NCBI RefSeq assembly: GCF_026241195.1
Contig: NZ_JAPFQO010000010.1
Location: 172,043 to 236,042 of the forward strand
Direction of reading: 5' to 3'
From: Pontibacter anaerobius
Lineage (GTDB): Bacteria; Bacteroidota; Bacteroidia; Cytophagales; Hymenobacteraceae
Length of the DNA stretch: 64,000 bases
The translations under genes and the position numbers were made by a program. Below are positions 36,395 through 45,779 of this stretch, in pieces. Position 1 is the first letter of the stretch, and each line of letters begins with the position of its first letter. The notes under the pieces are model-generated. The model had not been told where the DNA came from. It did no database searches and was given only the letters and a program-made list of their open reading frames with translations.

Positions 36395-37759
36395 ATGATC
36401 AATCAATATATCAACGAGAACAAAGACCGTTTTGTAAACGAGCTGCTTGACATGCTGCGTATCCCGTCTGTTAGCGCCGACCCAAAGTTTAAGGCCGATG
36501 TGATGCAAAATGCCGAGTTTCTGAAAGAGCGCCTGATAGAGGCCGGCGCCGATAAAGTGGAACTGGTGGAAACGGCCGGCAACCCGGTGGTGTACGGCGA
36601 GAAGATGATAGACCCTAACCTGCCAACGGTGCTGGTGTATGGCCACTACGATGTGCAGCCCGCTGACCCTTATGAGCTGTGGAACTCCCCGCCGTTCGAG
36701 CCCGTGATAAAGGACGGAAAGATATACGCCCGCGGCGCCTGCGACGACAAAGGGCAGATGTACATGCACGTGAAGGCTTTTGAAACAATGGTGAAGACCG
36801 GTACACTGGCCTGCAACGTGAAGTTCATGATAGAAGGCGAGGAGGAAGTAGGCTCGGTAAACCTAGGCACTTTCGTGCGCGAGAACAAAGACCGCCTGCA
36901 GGGCGACGTGATCCTGATCTCCGATACAGGCATGCTGGGCAACGACACGCCATCCATCACCACGGGCCTGCGTGGCCTGAGCTACGTGGAGGTAGAGGTA
37001 ACAGGCCCGAACCGCGACCTGCATTCCGGCCTATACGGCGGTGCCGTGGCCAACCCGATCAACATACTTTGCCAGATGATCGCCTCGATGCACGACGAGA
37101 ATAACCACATCACCATACCGGGCTTTTACGATAACGTGGATGAGCTGAGCCAGGAGGAGCGTGCCGAAATGGCCCGTGCCCCGTTTGACCTGGAGAAGTA
37201 TAAAAAAGCGCTGGACCTGGGCGATGTGCACGGCGAGGCAGGCTACGTAACCATGGAGCGAAACTCCATCCGCCCGACGCTGGACGTGAACGGCATCTGG
37301 GGGGGCTACACCGGCGAAGGTGCTAAAACCGTGATCCCATCAAAGGCTTATGCCAAAATCTCGATGCGCCTGGTGCCGCACCAAACTTCTGAAGAGATCA
37401 CCGAGAAATTTAAGAAGCATTTTGAAAGTATAGCGCCGAAAAGCGTGAAGGTGGTAGTGAAGCCGCACCACGGCGGAGAACCGGTGGTAACGCCAACCGA
37501 TTCGGCTGCCTACCAAGCGGCTGCCATGGCATACGAGGAGACCTTTGGCGTGAAGCCGATTCCGGTGCGCAGCGGCGGCTCTATCCCTATTGTAGCCATG
37601 TTCAAGTCAGAGCTCGGCCTGGATTCCGTACTAATGGGCTTTGGTTTGGATTCTGATGCCATTCACTCGCCGAACGAGAGCTACGGCCTGTTCAACTACA
37701 TGAAAGGCATCGAAACCATCCCGCAGTTTTACAAGCACTTCGCAGAGCTTAAGAAATAA
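36395..37759 (+). CDS. M20-family dipeptidase (CNDP-like)
   Basis: A cytoplasmic zinc peptidase of 454 residues that cleaves dipeptides. The two-metal site is clear: VLVYGHYDVQP (His, Asp), ARGACDDKGQMYMH (bridging Asp), the catalytic Glu pair in FMIEGEEEVGS, and the Asp in LISDTG. The lid/dimerisation domain begins after RDLHSGLYGG, typical of CNDP/PepV-like enzymes. The final metal His lies in DAIHSPNES. No signal peptide is present. A strong terminator follows. Confidence 0.93.
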   Translation: MINQYINENKDRFVNELLDMLRIPSVSADPKFKADVMQNAEFLKERLIEAGADKVELVETAGNPVVYGEKMIDPNLPTVLVYGHYDVQPADPYELWNSPPFEPVIKDGKIYARGACDDKGQMYMHVKAFETMVKTGTLACNVKFMIEGEEEVGSVNLGTFVRENKDRLQGDVILISDTGMLGNDTPSITTGLRGLSYVEVEVTGPNRDLHSGLYGGAVANPINILCQMIASMHDENNHITIPGFYDNVDELSQEERAEMARAPFDLEKYKKALDLGDVHGEAGYVTMERNSIRPTLDVNGIWGGYTGEGAKTVIPSKAYAKISMRLVPHQTSEEITEKFKKHFESIAPKSVKVVVKPHHGGEPVVTPTDSAAYQAAAMAYEETFGVKPIPVRSGGSIPIVAMFKSELGLDSVLMGFGLDSDAIHSPNESYGLFNYMKGIETIPQFYKHFAELKK

Positions 37760-37786
37760 GCATCTGCCAAAGTATAAAGTATAGAT

Positions 37787-37822
37787 AAAGGCCCGGCTGG
37801 TAATCAGCCGGGCCTTTATTTT
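37787..37822. terminator. intrinsic terminator between convergent genes
   Basis: The stem AAAGGCCCGGCTG / CAGCCGGGCCTTT has a 5-base loop and is followed by ATTTTA. Two AGTATA words precede it. Confidence 0.9.
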
Positions 37823-38483
37823 AGCGGAACATCATCTCGTCAGTTGAAGGTGGGCGCAGCAGGTAGCCTATACTTAGTTTGTAGGCAAAATTCTTCTGGT
37901 CCAGTGATTTGGAGAAGGAGGTAAGGCCGCCGGTGTTGTGCACGCTCAGAAAAAAGCCGTTGTCCATTTCAATGCCGATGCCCACTGTGTAGCCGTAATC
38001 CCAGCGCTCAAAATCTTTTATGTGTAAAGGGTAGTTGCCCAACTCCGTTGGGTTTGGATCATCAATGGTATTGCGGTCTAGGCGCTTCACCTCGGTGGCT
38101 TCGGCAAGCAGGTAGCCCAGGTAAGGGCCACCCTCTACAAAAAGCCCTCCTTTCTGCAGCTTCAGCATAACAGGTAGCATCAGGTAGTGTAGGCGGTGGT
38201 CATCGGCCAGTACCTCATCCGCACTTATCGGGTACTCATCGTACACAAAGCCCCGCTGCTCGTACTGCAACTCGCCCTGCACCGCCAGCCGTGACACAAA
38301 CTCATAGCTCAGGATAAGGCCGCCGTTAAAGCCAGCCAGGTTGTTGGTGGTGTTGGAGGAGCCGTCGGAGCCCTGCACACTGGAGAGGTTGCCGCCCACC
38401 TTGGCCCCGAAGCGGGTATACTGCGCCTGCGCCAGCAGCACCGGCAAAAGTATAAGTAACGGAAGTAGTAGCATCTTTTTCAT
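37821..38483 (-). CDS. outer-membrane beta-barrel protein, tandem paralogue 1
   Basis: A 220-residue PorT-like barrel with signal peptide (LLLPLLILLPVLLAQAQ). It opens with TRFGAKVGGNLSSVQG and contains the family pattern LPVMLKLQKGGLFVEGGPYLGYLL. The end (LSIGYLLRPPSTDEMMFR) extends beyond the usual terminal strand. It is the most diverged of three neighbouring paralogues on this strand. It is a likely small outer-membrane channel or structural barrel; substrate unknown. Confidence 0.82.
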   Translation of the reverse strand: MKKMLLLPLLILLPVLLAQAQYTRFGAKVGGNLSSVQGSDGSSNTTNNLAGFNGGLILSYEFVSRLAVQGELQYEQRGFVYDEYPISADEVLADDHRLHYLMLPVMLKLQKGGLFVEGGPYLGYLLAEATEVKRLDRNTIDDPNPTELGNYPLHIKDFERWDYGYTVGIGIEMDNGFFLSVHNTGGLTSFSKSLDQKNFAYKLSIGYLLRPPSTDEMMFR

Positions 38484-38547
38484 AGTTCGGGAGGGAATGG
38501 CTGTGTATAGATGTTTACTGCCGCAAGTATAAATTTGTTGGGAGCTA

Positions 38548-38586
38548 CAAAAAAGCCAGCCCCACCAAAATGGCGAGGCTGGCTTA
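38548..38586 (-). terminator. intrinsic terminator
   Basis: The arms AAGCCAGC (38553-38560) and GCTGGCTT (38578-38585) are followed on the minus strand by TTTTTT, downstream of the second barrel gene. Confidence 0.85.
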
Positions 38587-38611
38587 GGTAATACAGGAAA
38601 AGAAAAAATCT

Positions 38612-39277
38612 TTATCTGGAGGCAGAGAAGTTCAGGCCCAGCGTCAGCATGATAGTGGAGTGGCGGGCATCCGTAAAGTTCTCGTCATTAAAATACTCTG
38701 TGGATAATTTATCCATGAAGTCTGTGAGGCTGCCGTTGTAGCGGAGGCCAACACTCAGGATGCCGCTGGTTATGCCTACACCTGCCGCGTACCCAAACTC
38801 AAAGTCCTTCATATCGCCTTTGTCAATATCTGTGGTGGCCGAGCTGGTGCGCTCATCGTTTATATACTCTTTAATATTGTTCTTTACGCTCAGGAGGTAA
38901 GAGGCTTGTGGACCTGCCTCGAAGTAAATAGGCCCCGCTTTTATGTGTGCCAGCACCGGCAGCTCCAGATAGTTATAGTTCATGTTGCCCTCGCGGCGGA
39001 AACTTCCGGTAGGCAGTTCGAGTTGCGTGTCTTCATACTTAAAACCTTTGTTGGCGTAAAGAAGCTCCGGCTGTACGGAGAAAAATTCGCCGGCCACCGG
39101 TATGTTATAGGTAAGTCCGCCATGGAAACCTACTTTGTTCTCGTATCGCGACTCGTCTTTCAGGTCGCCGGAGAGGTTGGAGAAGTTAGCGCCAGCCCTA
39201 ACGCCCAAACCAGACTGGGCCTGTGCCGCAGCAAAAGAAAGTAATGCCACAGTGAGTGATAAAAATAGCTTCTTCAT
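38612..39277 (-). CDS. outer-membrane beta-barrel protein, tandem paralogue 2
   Basis: A 221-residue PorT-like barrel. The ATG at 39277 gives signal peptide LFLSLTVALLSFAAAQAQ. The mature start SGLGVRAGANFSNLSGDL, then FSVQPELLYANKGF, LELPVLAHIKAGPIYFEAGPQASYLL and GVGLRYNGSLTDF, match paralogue 3 almost position by position. The C-terminal strand ends LTLGLNFSASR. It has its own terminator, so the tandem genes are transcribed separately. Confidence 0.85.
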   Translation of the reverse strand: MKKLFLSLTVALLSFAAAQAQSGLGVRAGANFSNLSGDLKDESRYENKVGFHGGLTYNIPVAGEFFSVQPELLYANKGFKYEDTQLELPTGSFRREGNMNYNYLELPVLAHIKAGPIYFEAGPQASYLLSVKNNIKEYINDERTSSATTDIDKGDMKDFEFGYAAGVGITSGILSVGLRYNGSLTDFMDKLSTEYFNDENFTDARHSTIMLTLGLNFSASR

Positions 39278-39534
39278 ACTTGTGTCAGTTAATAGCATGT
39301 AGCTGTTTACAGCCACATACTGGTTCATAGATTTGTGTTTACAGTTAATGGATAATATCCCTAGCAGCCAGCCTGTTCTTCTGGAACTTAAGTATAAGTT
39401 ACGCTGCCCCAGTTTTCTTCGGCGCTGCCAGTGCAGAAGTCAATATCAACAAGCAGGCCAAAGTATAGCAGGTAAGTATATAGGAGAGTAAAATATGGTG
39501 TAGCTCTATGTTTATAAGGTGATAAACAAGTAAA
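39278..39534. other. gap between tandem barrel genes
   Basis: The gap contains four AGTATA words (39392, 39463, 39474 and nearby) and an AT-rich stretch. I see no gene or repeat A/B copy. Confidence 0.4.
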
Positions 39535-39564
39535 TAAAAAAGTCCGGCCGCATAGCCGGACTTT
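39535..39564 (-). terminator. intrinsic terminator
   Basis: The arms AAAGTCCGGC (39539-39548) and GCCGGACTTT (39555-39564) carry a T-run on the minus strand, just after the third barrel gene. Confidence 0.88.
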
Positions 39565-39600
39565 CAGTTTCCCATAGTTTAATTCTATACTAATGCAATC

Positions 39601-40182
39601 TTAGCGGCTGCCGGAGAACATATAGCCCAGCGTTAGCATAAATACGCTGTTTCTGTATTCAGGGGCATTGTCGTCGTCATTTAATTGCGAGATATCGCCA
39701 TTATAACGTACGCCTACGGTAAGGCCCATAGGAGCGGCAAAGCCCACACCCGCTACGTAACCCAAACTAGTGCGTTTAAACTGGTCCAGATCATCGTCTA
39801 CGTTAGTTCCGTTCACTTCGATGTCGCCGCCCACACGGAAGGAGACCTGCGGGCCTGCTTCAAAGAAAATAGGGCCAGCATTAATATTCGCCAGCACCGG
39901 CACATCAATGTAACTTAGCTTGACCTTAAAATCATCGTTCTCTGACTCTCCTCCCTTTTGAGAGAAAAGCAACTCTGGTTGGATAGCGAAGAACTCATCA
40001 CTTGAAAGGTAAAACTTAGAAAATAAGCCAGCGTGGAAGCGAAACATCCTGTCTGATGCCGATGTTTCGTCGCCAGTTAAGCCCGCATAGTTAGCCCCCG
40101 CGCGGATACCAAGTTGCGCTTGGGCATTTGCTGCAAACACAGTTGCCAGCATAAACACAAAAAGTAATAGGGTCTTTTTCAT
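39601..40182 (-). CDS. outer-membrane beta-barrel protein, tandem paralogue 3
   Basis: A 193-residue PorT-like barrel. The chosen ATG at 40182 gives signal peptide TLLLFVFMLATVFAANAQ; a further ATG three codons earlier (40191) is possible. It shares LGIRAGANYAGLTGD, FAIQPELLFSQKGG, DVPVLANINAGPIFFEAGPQVS and GVRYNGDISQ with paralogue 2. Its last strand ends LTLGYMFSGSR. The strong similarity with its neighbour suggests local duplication. Confidence 0.86.
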   Translation of the reverse strand: MKKTLLLFVFMLATVFAANAQAQLGIRAGANYAGLTGDETSASDRMFRFHAGLFSKFYLSSDEFFAIQPELLFSQKGGESENDDFKVKLSYIDVPVLANINAGPIFFEAGPQVSFRVGGDIEVNGTNVDDDLDQFKRTSLGYVAGVGFAAPMGLTVGVRYNGDISQLNDDDNAPEYRNSVFMLTLGYMFSGSR

Positions 40183-40351
40183 AGCCTTCATCGTTAGTAG
40201 TAAAACACTCAAAACTGCCGGCAGTTTTCTGATTAAACACCTTACAGTCGTAAGCTATTACGCACGGCCTCAAGAAAAGTATAGTTTCCTGAACTGATTT
40301 TAGCGACAGAGGAGTACAATTTAGGGAGGAGGTAAAAGGGTTGAGCCAAAG

Positions 40352-40386
40352 AAAAAGCGGCAACCAGGTATAGTTGCCGCTTTTGT
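40352..40386 (-). terminator. intrinsic terminator after yifB
   Basis: The stem AAAAGCGGCAAC / GTTGCCGCTTTT (40353-40364 and 40373-40384) lies 40 bases past the stop of the minus-strand yifB gene. Confidence 0.88.
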
Positions 40387-40425
40387 TAAATAATTGTTAA
40401 TTAATGGCTTGTGCTGCTGCCAGTC

Positions 40426-41964
40426 TTAGCCAGCCCACCCTTCGCGGTCAAGGCTCCGGTACTGAATGGCTTCTGCTAAATGTTCAATTTTAATGTCGTC
40501 GCTGCCAGCCAGATCGGCAATGGTGCGGCTCACTTTCAGGATGCGGTCGTAGGCGCGTGCCGACAGACCCAGGCGCTCCATGGCCGTTTTCAGCAGCGTG
40601 CGGCCCGCCTCGTTTATCTGGCACACTTCCTTTACCATCTGCGAAGGCATCATGGCGTTGGAGTGGATCTGTGGCATATCCTTAAAGCGCTCTGTCTGTA
40701 CATCGCGCGCCTGCATCACACGCTCGCGCACCAAGGCACTTTTCTCTGCCTTGCGGGTGGCGGTCATCTCATCAAACGTGACGGGAGTTACCTCCACATG
40801 CAGGTCGATGCGGTCCAGCAGAGGGCCGCTTACCTTGTTGAGGTAACGCTGGACTACGCCGGGGCCGCACACACATTCTTTGCTAGGGTCATTGTAATAG
40901 CCGCACGGACACGGATTCATACTTGCCACCAACATAAAGTTAGCCGGGAAATCTATAGAGGTTTTGGCACGGGATATAGTGACACGGCGCTCCTCCAGCG
41001 GCTGGCGCATTACCTCCAGCACGGTGCGTTTAAACTCCGGCAACTCATCCAGAAACAGCACCCCGTTATGCGACAGCGAGATCTCGCCCGGCTGTGGCAC
41101 ACCTCCGCCACCCACCAGGGCCACATCCGAGATGGTATGGTGCGGCGAGCGGTAAGGGCGCGTGGTAAGCAGCGAGGCAGCTTCGCCCAGTTTGCCTGCC
41201 ACAGAGTGTATTTTGGTTGTCTCCAGCGCCTCGTGCATCGACAGCGGCGGAAGTATGGACGGCAGGCGTTTGGCCAGCATGGTCTTTCCGGCACCCGGCG
41301 GGCCGATCATGATGAGGTTATGGCCTCCGGCTGCGGCAATTTCAAGGGCACGTTTAATGTTCTCCTGCCCCTGCACATCCGAGAAATCGGCAGCGTACTG
41401 GTCGGCGGTGCTGTTAAAGAGATCGCGGGTGTTTATCACGATTGGTTCAATCTCGCGGGCTCCGTCCAGGAACTCTATCGCCTCCAGAATATTATTAACC
41501 CCGATCACGTCAAGGTTGTTAACAATAGCGGCTTCCTGTGCGTTCTGGGCCGGAAGTATAAATCCCTTGAAACCTTCTTTGCGGGCTTGTATGGCAATGG
41601 GTAGTACACCTTTTATCGGCCTGAGTGAACCGTCCAGCGACAGCTCCCCCATGATCATGTACTGCGAAACCTTATCGTCGGAAATCTGGCCGGAGGCGGC
41701 AAGGATGCCCATCGCGATGGTGAGGTCGTAAGAGGAGCCTTCTTTACGGATATCGGCAGGGGCCATGTTGATCACGACCTTTTGCCGCGGTATCTTGTAG
41801 CCATACTGTTTCAGGGCCGATTCAATACGCTGCTCGCTTTCCTTTACGGCATTATCCGGCAGGCCTACCAGAAAGTATTTTGTGCCAGCGCTAACGCTAA
41901 CCTCTACAGTAATGGTGTAGGCATGAACACCCTGTACGGCGCTGCCAAACGTTTTAATAAGCAT
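40426..41964 (-). CDS. YifB/ComM-family AAA+ ATPase
   Basis: A 512-residue Mg-chelatase-like ATPase. Relatives (ComM) are helicases that promote branch migration during natural transformation. The N-terminal Lon-protease-like domain starts MLIKTFGSAVQGVHAYTITVEV. The AAA+ core has Walker A GPPGAGKTMLAK, Walker B FLDELPEF, and the family Cys motif NPCPCGYYNDPSKECVC. The C-terminal Mg-chelatase domain has LSARAYDRILKVSRTIADL. Its presence fits competence for DNA uptake, which is relevant to the dispersed AAGTATA word, but this link is speculative. Confidence 0.93.
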   Translation of the reverse strand: MLIKTFGSAVQGVHAYTITVEVSVSAGTKYFLVGLPDNAVKESEQRIESALKQYGYKIPRQKVVINMAPADIRKEGSSYDLTIAMGILAASGQISDDKVSQYMIMGELSLDGSLRPIKGVLPIAIQARKEGFKGFILPAQNAQEAAIVNNLDVIGVNNILEAIEFLDGAREIEPIVINTRDLFNSTADQYAADFSDVQGQENIKRALEIAAAGGHNLIMIGPPGAGKTMLAKRLPSILPPLSMHEALETTKIHSVAGKLGEAASLLTTRPYRSPHHTISDVALVGGGGVPQPGEISLSHNGVLFLDELPEFKRTVLEVMRQPLEERRVTISRAKTSIDFPANFMLVASMNPCPCGYYNDPSKECVCGPGVVQRYLNKVSGPLLDRIDLHVEVTPVTFDEMTATRKAEKSALVRERVMQARDVQTERFKDMPQIHSNAMMPSQMVKEVCQINEAGRTLLKTAMERLGLSARAYDRILKVSRTIADLAGSDDIKIEHLAEAIQYRSLDREGWAG

Positions 41965-42076
41965 GTTTCCTTCTGTTAAGGAGTATAGGATTCAGGGGGT
42001 TTTGATGCGGAACAATACTACCCATTAATTGATTCCGAACTATACTTTAATATTACAGAAATAACTGGAAAGCATG

Positions 42077-42730
42077 CTACGGTCGTCCGAGCCGGGTCAT
42101 GTCGGGGTGTAGGGGCAGGTAGGTATCGGTTACGTTTTCGCCTTTTGGGTGTATGGTGATGGCCGTGCAGAGGCTGTCGGAGGTGGTTATCTCAAAGGCA
42201 ATGCCCTGCTCCCGGTCATTATAAATATAAACCTGTTGCTGCTGCTCGTTACGGAAGTAGGCCAGCGGTTTTAGCTTTTTATACTTCTGCCTGATCTCGG
42301 GAAGTGATTTTCCGGTGCCTATGCTGTCTGTCGTCAGGAACTGCGGCGAGGTTACCTGTACCTGCTGCACACGGGGTGTTTCGTCTTCACTGCCAAAGTC
42401 GGTTACGGTGTACACGGCCACGTAGTGCTGCGGCTCGTTGGCCTGTTTGCTTACCCAGAAGGAGAGTGCCTTGCCCATGGCTGCGTCGCCGCTATCGGGC
42501 TTGCCAAGTATGGAGCTTACGGTTTTGGCCGCCATACCCAGTTTAATGTGGCCTATACTTTCTCCGGGAATTATCAGGTAAGCTGAATCGGGGGTGGCGG
42601 GCTTCGGGGGCTGTACTGTCGCTGCGGTGTCAGTAGCCATTGGGTCGGGTGGTGCCTGCCTGTTTTCATCCTGGCTCTGGCAGGAGAGGAGGCAAAGTAT
42701 AAGTATAAAGTATAGCGCGTGCTTCATCAT
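42077..42730 (-). CDS. putative lipoprotein of unknown function
   Basis: A 217-residue lipoprotein: signal HALYFILILCLLSC with lipidation expected at Cys17 (from the first Met), then a Pro/Ala/Thr-rich linker to about residue 48. The globular part begins YLIIPGESIGHIKLGMAAKTVSSILGKPD, a SmpA/BamE-like or 'PepSY-like' small beta-alpha pattern (G-x-I-x-L-G-M). That short pattern is common in periplasmic lipoproteins. Function is unknown. The signal core is written with three successive copies of the TATACTT word. Confidence 0.7.
   Translation of the reverse strand: MMKHALYFILILCLLSCQSQDENRQAPPDPMATDTAATVQPPKPATPDSAYLIIPGESIGHIKLGMAAKTVSSILGKPDSGDAAMGKALSFWVSKQANEPQHYVAVYTVTDFGSEDETPRVQQVQVTSPQFLTTDSIGTGKSLPEIRQKYKKLKPLAYFRNEQQQQVYIYNDREQGIAFEITTSDSLCTAITIHPKGENVTDTYLPLHPDMTRLGRP
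42694..42714 (-). repeat. three tandem AGTATA words inside a signal-peptide coding region
   Basis: Plus strand reads AAAGTATAAGTATAAAGTAT then A. On the coding strand this gives TATACTT three times and encodes Tyr-Phe-Ile-Leu-Ile-Leu of the lipoprotein signal. Confidence 0.75.
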
Positions 42731-42805
42731 AGCGTAGGCAGGCCTGTAAGTATAGCGTTCATACTTTCTCTTACGGTTATAACACCCTGGCCGTATAGCA
42801 GCACC

Positions 42806-42858
42806 CCAAAAAGAGAACCCCGGTTAGCGAAAGTAAACTTTCTGCCAACCGGGGTTTA
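42806..42858 (-). terminator. intrinsic terminator after gmhA
   Basis: The arms AACCCCGGTT (42816-42825) and AACCGGGGTT (42847-42856) enclose an inner AAAGT/ACTTT stem, and the minus strand continues into TTTTT. Confidence 0.87.
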
Positions 42859-42886
42859 TACTTTATGCTATGTATACCTGTGGGTG

Positions 42887-43462
42887 TTACACCAGCTTCT
42901 GCTCTAACAGAAGTATAAGTATATGAATCACTTTAATGTGGATCTCCTGAACGCGGTCGGCATAGCCGAAGTGCGGCACGCGTACCTCCACATCGCAAAG
43001 CGGAGCGAGCTTGCCCCCATCCTTGCCTGTAAGGCCCACTACTTTCATGCCTTTGGCTTTGGCGGTTTCTGCAGCTTTAAGCACGTTGCCGGAGTTTCCG
43101 CTGGTACTGATGGCCAGCAGCACATCGCCGTTGTTGCCCAGTGCCTCCAGGTAGCGGGAGAAAACGTACTCGTATCCGTAGTCGTTGCCTACGCAGCTCA
43201 TGTGGCTGGGGTCGGAGATGGAGATGGCCGGGATAGCCTTGCGGTCGTTGCGGTAGCGGCCGGTCAGTTCCTCGGCAAAGTGCATAGCATCGCACATAGA
43301 GCCGCCATTGCCGCAGCTCAGAATCTTGCCTCCGTTTTTGATAGAGTTGGCCATCGCGTCGGCGGCCAGTTCGATAGATGCAATGTTTTTTGCATCAGAC
43401 AGAAATGCGTTCAGCACTTCCTGTGCCTGCGTTAGTTCTGCAAGTATGGTAGTAGATGTCAT
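42887..43462 (-). CDS. gmhA: sedoheptulose-7-phosphate isomerase (SIS domain)
   Basis: GmhA makes D-glycero-D-manno-heptose 7-phosphate, a precursor for heptose in surface polysaccharide or LPS core. The 191-residue SIS fold shows [22 protein letters not shown] (substrate loop), the Ser-rich phosphate loop [10 protein letters not shown], and the C-terminal [14 protein letters not shown], whose Glu/His bind the active-site metal. It follows a small membrane-protein gene by 8 bases. No other heptose genes are in the window. Confidence 0.92.
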   Translation of the reverse strand: MTSTTILAELTQAQEVLNAFLSDAKNIASIELAADAMANSIKNGGKILSCGNGGSMCDAMHFAEELTGRYRNDRKAIPAISISDPSHMSCVGNDYGYEYVFSRYLEALGNNGDVLLAISTSGNSGNVLKAAETAKAKGMKVVGLTGKDGGKLAPLCDVEVRVPHFGYADRVQEIHIKVIHILILLLEQKLV

Positions 43463-43470
43463 GTAGGTTT

Positions 43471-43812
43471 TTACGCAACCTCGGCCTGTTGTTCCTCGGC
43501 AAAGGTCTCTTTGTAGCTGTTGCTCCTAAACGCCTGGCGCTTCTCATAAAGTGTGGCCTTCAGGTTGTTTATCTTCAGTTCGGCACGGTACCTGTCGTGC
43601 TTCAGGTCGGCTACATACACGCTGCTCATCAGTACCCGGGCCAGCATTACCACGCCCCCTGCAGCCACTAGTCCTTTGTATAGTGTCAGGACCTGGTCTT
43701 CTGCATTGGTATTCAAAATAGCATTTTCGTCTATGGCTCCGGCCAGGAGCAGTACCGTGAATATAATATAGCCAAACACAAGTACATCGAGTAGTGCTTT
43801 TAGAGCTTTCAT
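43471..43812 (-). CDS. small membrane protein of unknown function
   Basis: A 113-residue protein with two hydrophobic segments ([20 protein letters not shown] and [21 protein letters not shown]). A charged, helical cytoplasmic tail follows ([21 protein letters not shown]). No family is recognised. It precedes gmhA by 8 bases, so the two are likely cotranscribed, but the functional link is unknown. Confidence 0.72.
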   Translation of the reverse strand: MKALKALLDVLVFGYIIFTVLLLAGAIDENAILNTNAEDQVLTLYKGLVAAGGVVMLARVLMSSVYVADLKHDRYRAELKINNLKATLYEKRQAFRSNSYKETFAEEQQAEVA

Positions 43813-43940
43813 GCTGCTTTAGCGATTTGAGTACAACAACTGTTTGGCTAAAATTAACAAAAAAATATTATTTACAAATACTATGTAACTCTAAATTTGC
43901 GTTTTAGGCTGTGCCAGTATTGTGGGAGTGCAAATTTGGC

Positions 43941-45779
43941 CTAGGTTGTAAGCTGCATCTGCGTCAGTTTGGCGTACAAACCAGAGTGCTCCAGCAGCTC
44001 CTCGTGCGTGCCTCTTTCCACTATCCTGCCCTGCTGTAACACCAGTATCTCGTCCGCATGCTGAATAGTACTTAAGCGGTGTGCAATCACAACGGAAGTT
44101 CTGTTCCTCATCAGGTTCGTGAGCGCCTCCTGCACCAGCTTCTCCGATTCAGTGTCCAAGGCCGAGGTGGCCTCATCCAGTATAAGTATAGGCGGGTTCT
44201 GAAGTATGGCCCGGGCAATGCTCAAGCGCTGGCGCTGCCCACCGGAAAGCTTGCCTCCCCGGTCGCCGATCACGGTCTGGTAGCCGTTCTCCGAATTTAT
44301 AATGAACTCGTGCGCGTTGGCTATTCTGGCGGCGGCTATCACCTCCTCCTCCGTGGCATCGGTCTTGTTAAAGGCGATGTTGTTGAAGATGGTGTCGTTA
44401 AAAAGTATGGACTCCTGCGTTACCACGCCAATCTGTGCCCGCACCGACTCGATGGTATAGTCGCGGATGTCGTGGCCGTCGATAAGTATGGCGCCGCCGG
44501 TTGGGTCGTAGAAGCGCGGCAGCAGGTCGGCCAGCGTAGACTTGCCGCCACCCGATGGGCCTACCAGTGCCACCGTTCTGCCCTTCCGGATGTGGAAGTT
44601 GATATCCTGCAGCACCGGTTTATCGCCGTAGGCAAAAGCCACATCACGGAACTCGATCTCCTCTCTGAAAGCAGGCAGCACCTTTGCGTTGGGCTTGTTC
44701 ACGATCTGTGGCTTGGTGTCGATCACCTGCAGCACCCGGTCGCCGGACACCAAGCCGCGTTGGATGTTACTAAACGCCGCCGACATGGCCTTAGCCGGCA
44801 CCAGCACCTGCGAGAAAAGTATGATGTAGGTGATAAACTCACTGGCCGACAGGTCCGACTCCTGGTTGAGCACCAACGTGCCGCCATACAGCAGCAGGCC
44901 CGCCACCACCGACACGCCTAAGAATTCGGACAGCGGAGAAGCCAGGTCGCGCTTGTTGGCGATGGAGCGTTGGATGCGGGCGTAGCGATTGTTCTGGTCC
45001 TGGAACTTGCTAAGTATAAAAGGCTCGGCGTTAAAGGCCTTCACCACGCGCATGCCGCTCAGGGTCTCATCAATAATAGTAAGTATAAAGCTGAGGGAGT
45101 TCTGGCCTTCCTTGGCTTTGCGCTTCAAGCGTTTAGAGATACCCGCAATGATTCCTCCGGATAAAGGCAGAAGGATGAGCGAGAACAGCGTCAGCTCCAC
45201 CGACATGTTAAACAGAAGTATAAAAAAGGCGATGATGGAGATCGGCTCGCGCACCACCACCGTCAGGGTACTCACCACGGAGCTTTCCACTTCCTGTATA
45301 TCCACGGTCAGGCGCGTCATCAGGTCGCCTTTGCGCTCGTTGCTAAAGTAGCCCAGGTGCAGCTCCGTTACGCGCTTGTAAACCGTCTGGCGCATGTTGC
45401 GTACCACGTGCGCCCGCAGCGCCCCCACAATTCGGAAGGCCAGGTAGCGGAACAGGTTGGCCAGGAACACCGAGATGATCACCATGATACACACGAACAG
45501 CAGGGCACCCTCGCGCCCCTCCTGCAGGATGATCTGCCCGAAGTAGTAGTTGAAGAAATCTTTAAAGAACTCGATGTTGAGCGCAAACTCCGGCCTGGTG
45601 GCAGCCATGGCCACGGCCTCATCCTGACCCACCTCTCCAAAGAGCACGTTCAACAGCGGGATGATCAGCGTGAAGTTAAACAGGCCGAAAATAATACCCA
45701 AGAAAGTATAAATGGTGTAAAGCGGCACAAACCGGCTGTAGGGTTTGGCGAACTGAAGTATGCGAAGGTAGGTCTTCAT
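43941..45779 (-). CDS. ABC exporter, MsbA-like (fused permease-ATPase)
   Basis: A 612-residue half-transporter working as a homodimer in the inner membrane; MsbA-type members flip lipid A or other lipids. The first ~330 residues hold six membrane helices. The ATPase domain has Walker A VGPSGGGKST, the Q-loop GVVTQESILFNDTIF, signature KLSGGQRQRLS, Walker B ILILDEATSALD and the switch IAHRLSTI. The substrate cannot be fixed by sequence. It lies 236 bases from a Wzi-like outer-membrane gene, consistent with an envelope role. Confidence 0.93.
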   Translation of the reverse strand: MKTYLRILQFAKPYSRFVPLYTIYTFLGIIFGLFNFTLIIPLLNVLFGEVGQDEAVAMAATRPEFALNIEFFKDFFNYYFGQIILQEGREGALLFVCIMVIISVFLANLFRYLAFRIVGALRAHVVRNMRQTVYKRVTELHLGYFSNERKGDLMTRLTVDIQEVESSVVSTLTVVVREPISIIAFFILLFNMSVELTLFSLILLPLSGGIIAGISKRLKRKAKEGQNSLSFILTIIDETLSGMRVVKAFNAEPFILSKFQDQNNRYARIQRSIANKRDLASPLSEFLGVSVVAGLLLYGGTLVLNQESDLSASEFITYIILFSQVLVPAKAMSAAFSNIQRGLVSGDRVLQVIDTKPQIVNKPNAKVLPAFREEIEFRDVAFAYGDKPVLQDINFHIRKGRTVALVGPSGGGKSTLADLLPRFYDPTGGAILIDGHDIRDYTIESVRAQIGVVTQESILFNDTIFNNIAFNKTDATEEEVIAAARIANAHEFIINSENGYQTVIGDRGGKLSGGQRQRLSIARAILQNPPILILDEATSALDTESEKLVQEALTNLMRNRTSVVIAHRLSTIQHADEILVLQQGRIVERGTHEELLEHSGLYAKLTQMQLTT

